Source of the DNA: Nitrosopumilales archaeon
GTDB taxonomy: Archaea > Thermoproteota > Nitrososphaeria > Nitrososphaerales > Nitrosopumilaceae
Length of the DNA: 40,357 nucleotides
Assembly: GCA_025350175.1 (NCBI GenBank)
Contig: JANXYF010000070.1
Span: 1-40,357, forward strand
Reading direction: 5' to 3'
Shown: positions 39,964 to 40,357 of the stretch, piece by piece
How positions within the stretch are numbered: position 1 is the stretch's first letter
Layout of the letters: each line of letters starts with the position of its first letter
Program-made: the position numbers and the translations under genes
Notes under the pieces: generated by a model
Seen by the model: the letters and a program-made list of their open reading frames with translations, nothing else
Told to the model about the DNA's origin: nothing
The model's database searches: none

Positions 39964-40357
39964 TTATGCTCCTACATTTAGCGTAGTGCCACAGATCTTT
40001 CGGAGGCACTCTATTGCAGACAAGGTAGCAAGTCTGCTTGTCTTGGGGTTACTTGGACTGGGTACATTTTCCACCTTAACTGAGAATTTGCCAAACTTTC
40101 CTTGAGCTTGTATCTCATGAGTGTTCTTGTCAGTAGCAGGGTCTGCAACTATTCTCACCCTAGTCTTTTCACTGCCAATTCCTGCAAGGCTTAGAAGTGC
40201 AGCCACATTGATGTTTGCAGGAAATAATCGTACTGCGTCTTGCGCATTTCCTTCATATATCGTAGTGATTGTCTTTATGTCATCAAGATTAATTGTGGAT
40301 GTTTCAAAGAATTTTGCACCCTTCAATGCTTTTGGATTTTTTGTCGTTACAAGAACC
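39964..40357 (-). CDS. nadX: L-aspartate dehydrogenase, C-terminal part
   Basis: The frame is open to the edge, so the gene starts outside the window. The visible 131 or so residues have the aspartate dehydrogenase pattern: NAQDAVRLFPANINVAALLS, then LAGIGSEKTRVRIVADP with the catalytic-domain FPxNxNVAA motif, and VENVPSPSNPKTSRLATLSA near the end. It makes iminoaspartate for NadA without the oxygen-dependent NadB route. It heads a probable nadX-nadA operon. Confidence 0.9.
   Translation of the reverse strand, partial: VLVTTKNPKALKGAKFFETSTINLDDIKTITTIYEGNAQDAVRLFPANINVAALLSLAGIGSEKTRVRIVADPATDKNTHEIQAQGKFGKFSVKVENVPSPSNPKTSRLATLSAIECLRKICGTTLNVGA

Overview
This window looks like a piece of a chromosome from a mesophilic, AT-rich Nitrososphaerota (Thaumarchaeota) archaeon, probably an ammonia oxidiser. 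The gene content is archaeal: Alba, Rpo7 and a Spt4-like zinc protein, aEF1B, CDC48, deoxyhypusine synthase, Pth2, a GTP-dependent dephospho-CoA kinase, a geranylgeranyl reductase and an archaeosortase. Cupredoxin domains with a heme O synthase, many small Cys-rich proteins and many TTG or GTG starts also fit. Many genes carry a TATA-like box about 26 nt before the start codon, the archaeal leaderless pattern. I used that spacing to choose several starts. No mobile element, CRISPR array, rRNA or tRNA was seen.

Layout. 1-1.3 kb: the end of an unknown gene, then two inverted copies of a tiny secreted membrane protein around a zinc-ribbon/membrane pair. 1.4-4.5 kb: two peptide-ABC ATPases separated by an opposing secreted repeat protein. 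4.5-8 kb: SMC. 8-12.3 kb: inositol-phosphate synthase, deoxyhypusine synthase, a GNAT, a truncated CysRS-like enzyme and a lone RAM domain. 12.3-18.4 kb: PAC2 protein, Alba, Y-family polymerase, metalloprotease plus archaeosortase, and NreA. 18.4-24.3 kb: MEDS protein, a frameshifted DUF99 gene, an EF1A-like protein without GTPase motifs, CrcB, a methyltransferase, an ABM protein and Pth2.

24.4-29.4 kb: a run of plus-strand genes holding a Cys/His mini-protein, geranylgeranyl reductase, zinc ribbon, aEF1B, CDC48 and a small winged-helix-like partner. 29.4-32.9 kb: coiled-coil protein, response regulator, CtaB, a 5-TM double cupredoxin and a JAMM protease. 32.9-34.5 kb: a C2H2 mini-protein, a broken gene, a phasin-like gene behind four repeated operator-like motifs, and a gene-poor stretch. 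34.5-40.36 kb: small proteins, a SprT-like protease, dephospho-CoA kinase, Mrp/NBP35, Rpo7-Spt4-nadC, and the convergent nadX-nadA pair of the aspartate route to NAD.

The most interesting hypothesis is that the inositol-phosphate synthase, the shortened CysRS-like enzyme with changed zinc ligands, and the GNAT overlapping it belong to a mycothiol-like low-molecular-weight thiol pathway. This is inference. Other points of interest are the helically phased TTACCAAT repeats before the phasin-like gene, the inverted duplicated mini-genes, the Ser-for-Cys archaeosortase, and two genes that would each be restored by one base in a homopolymer, which may be assembly errors.
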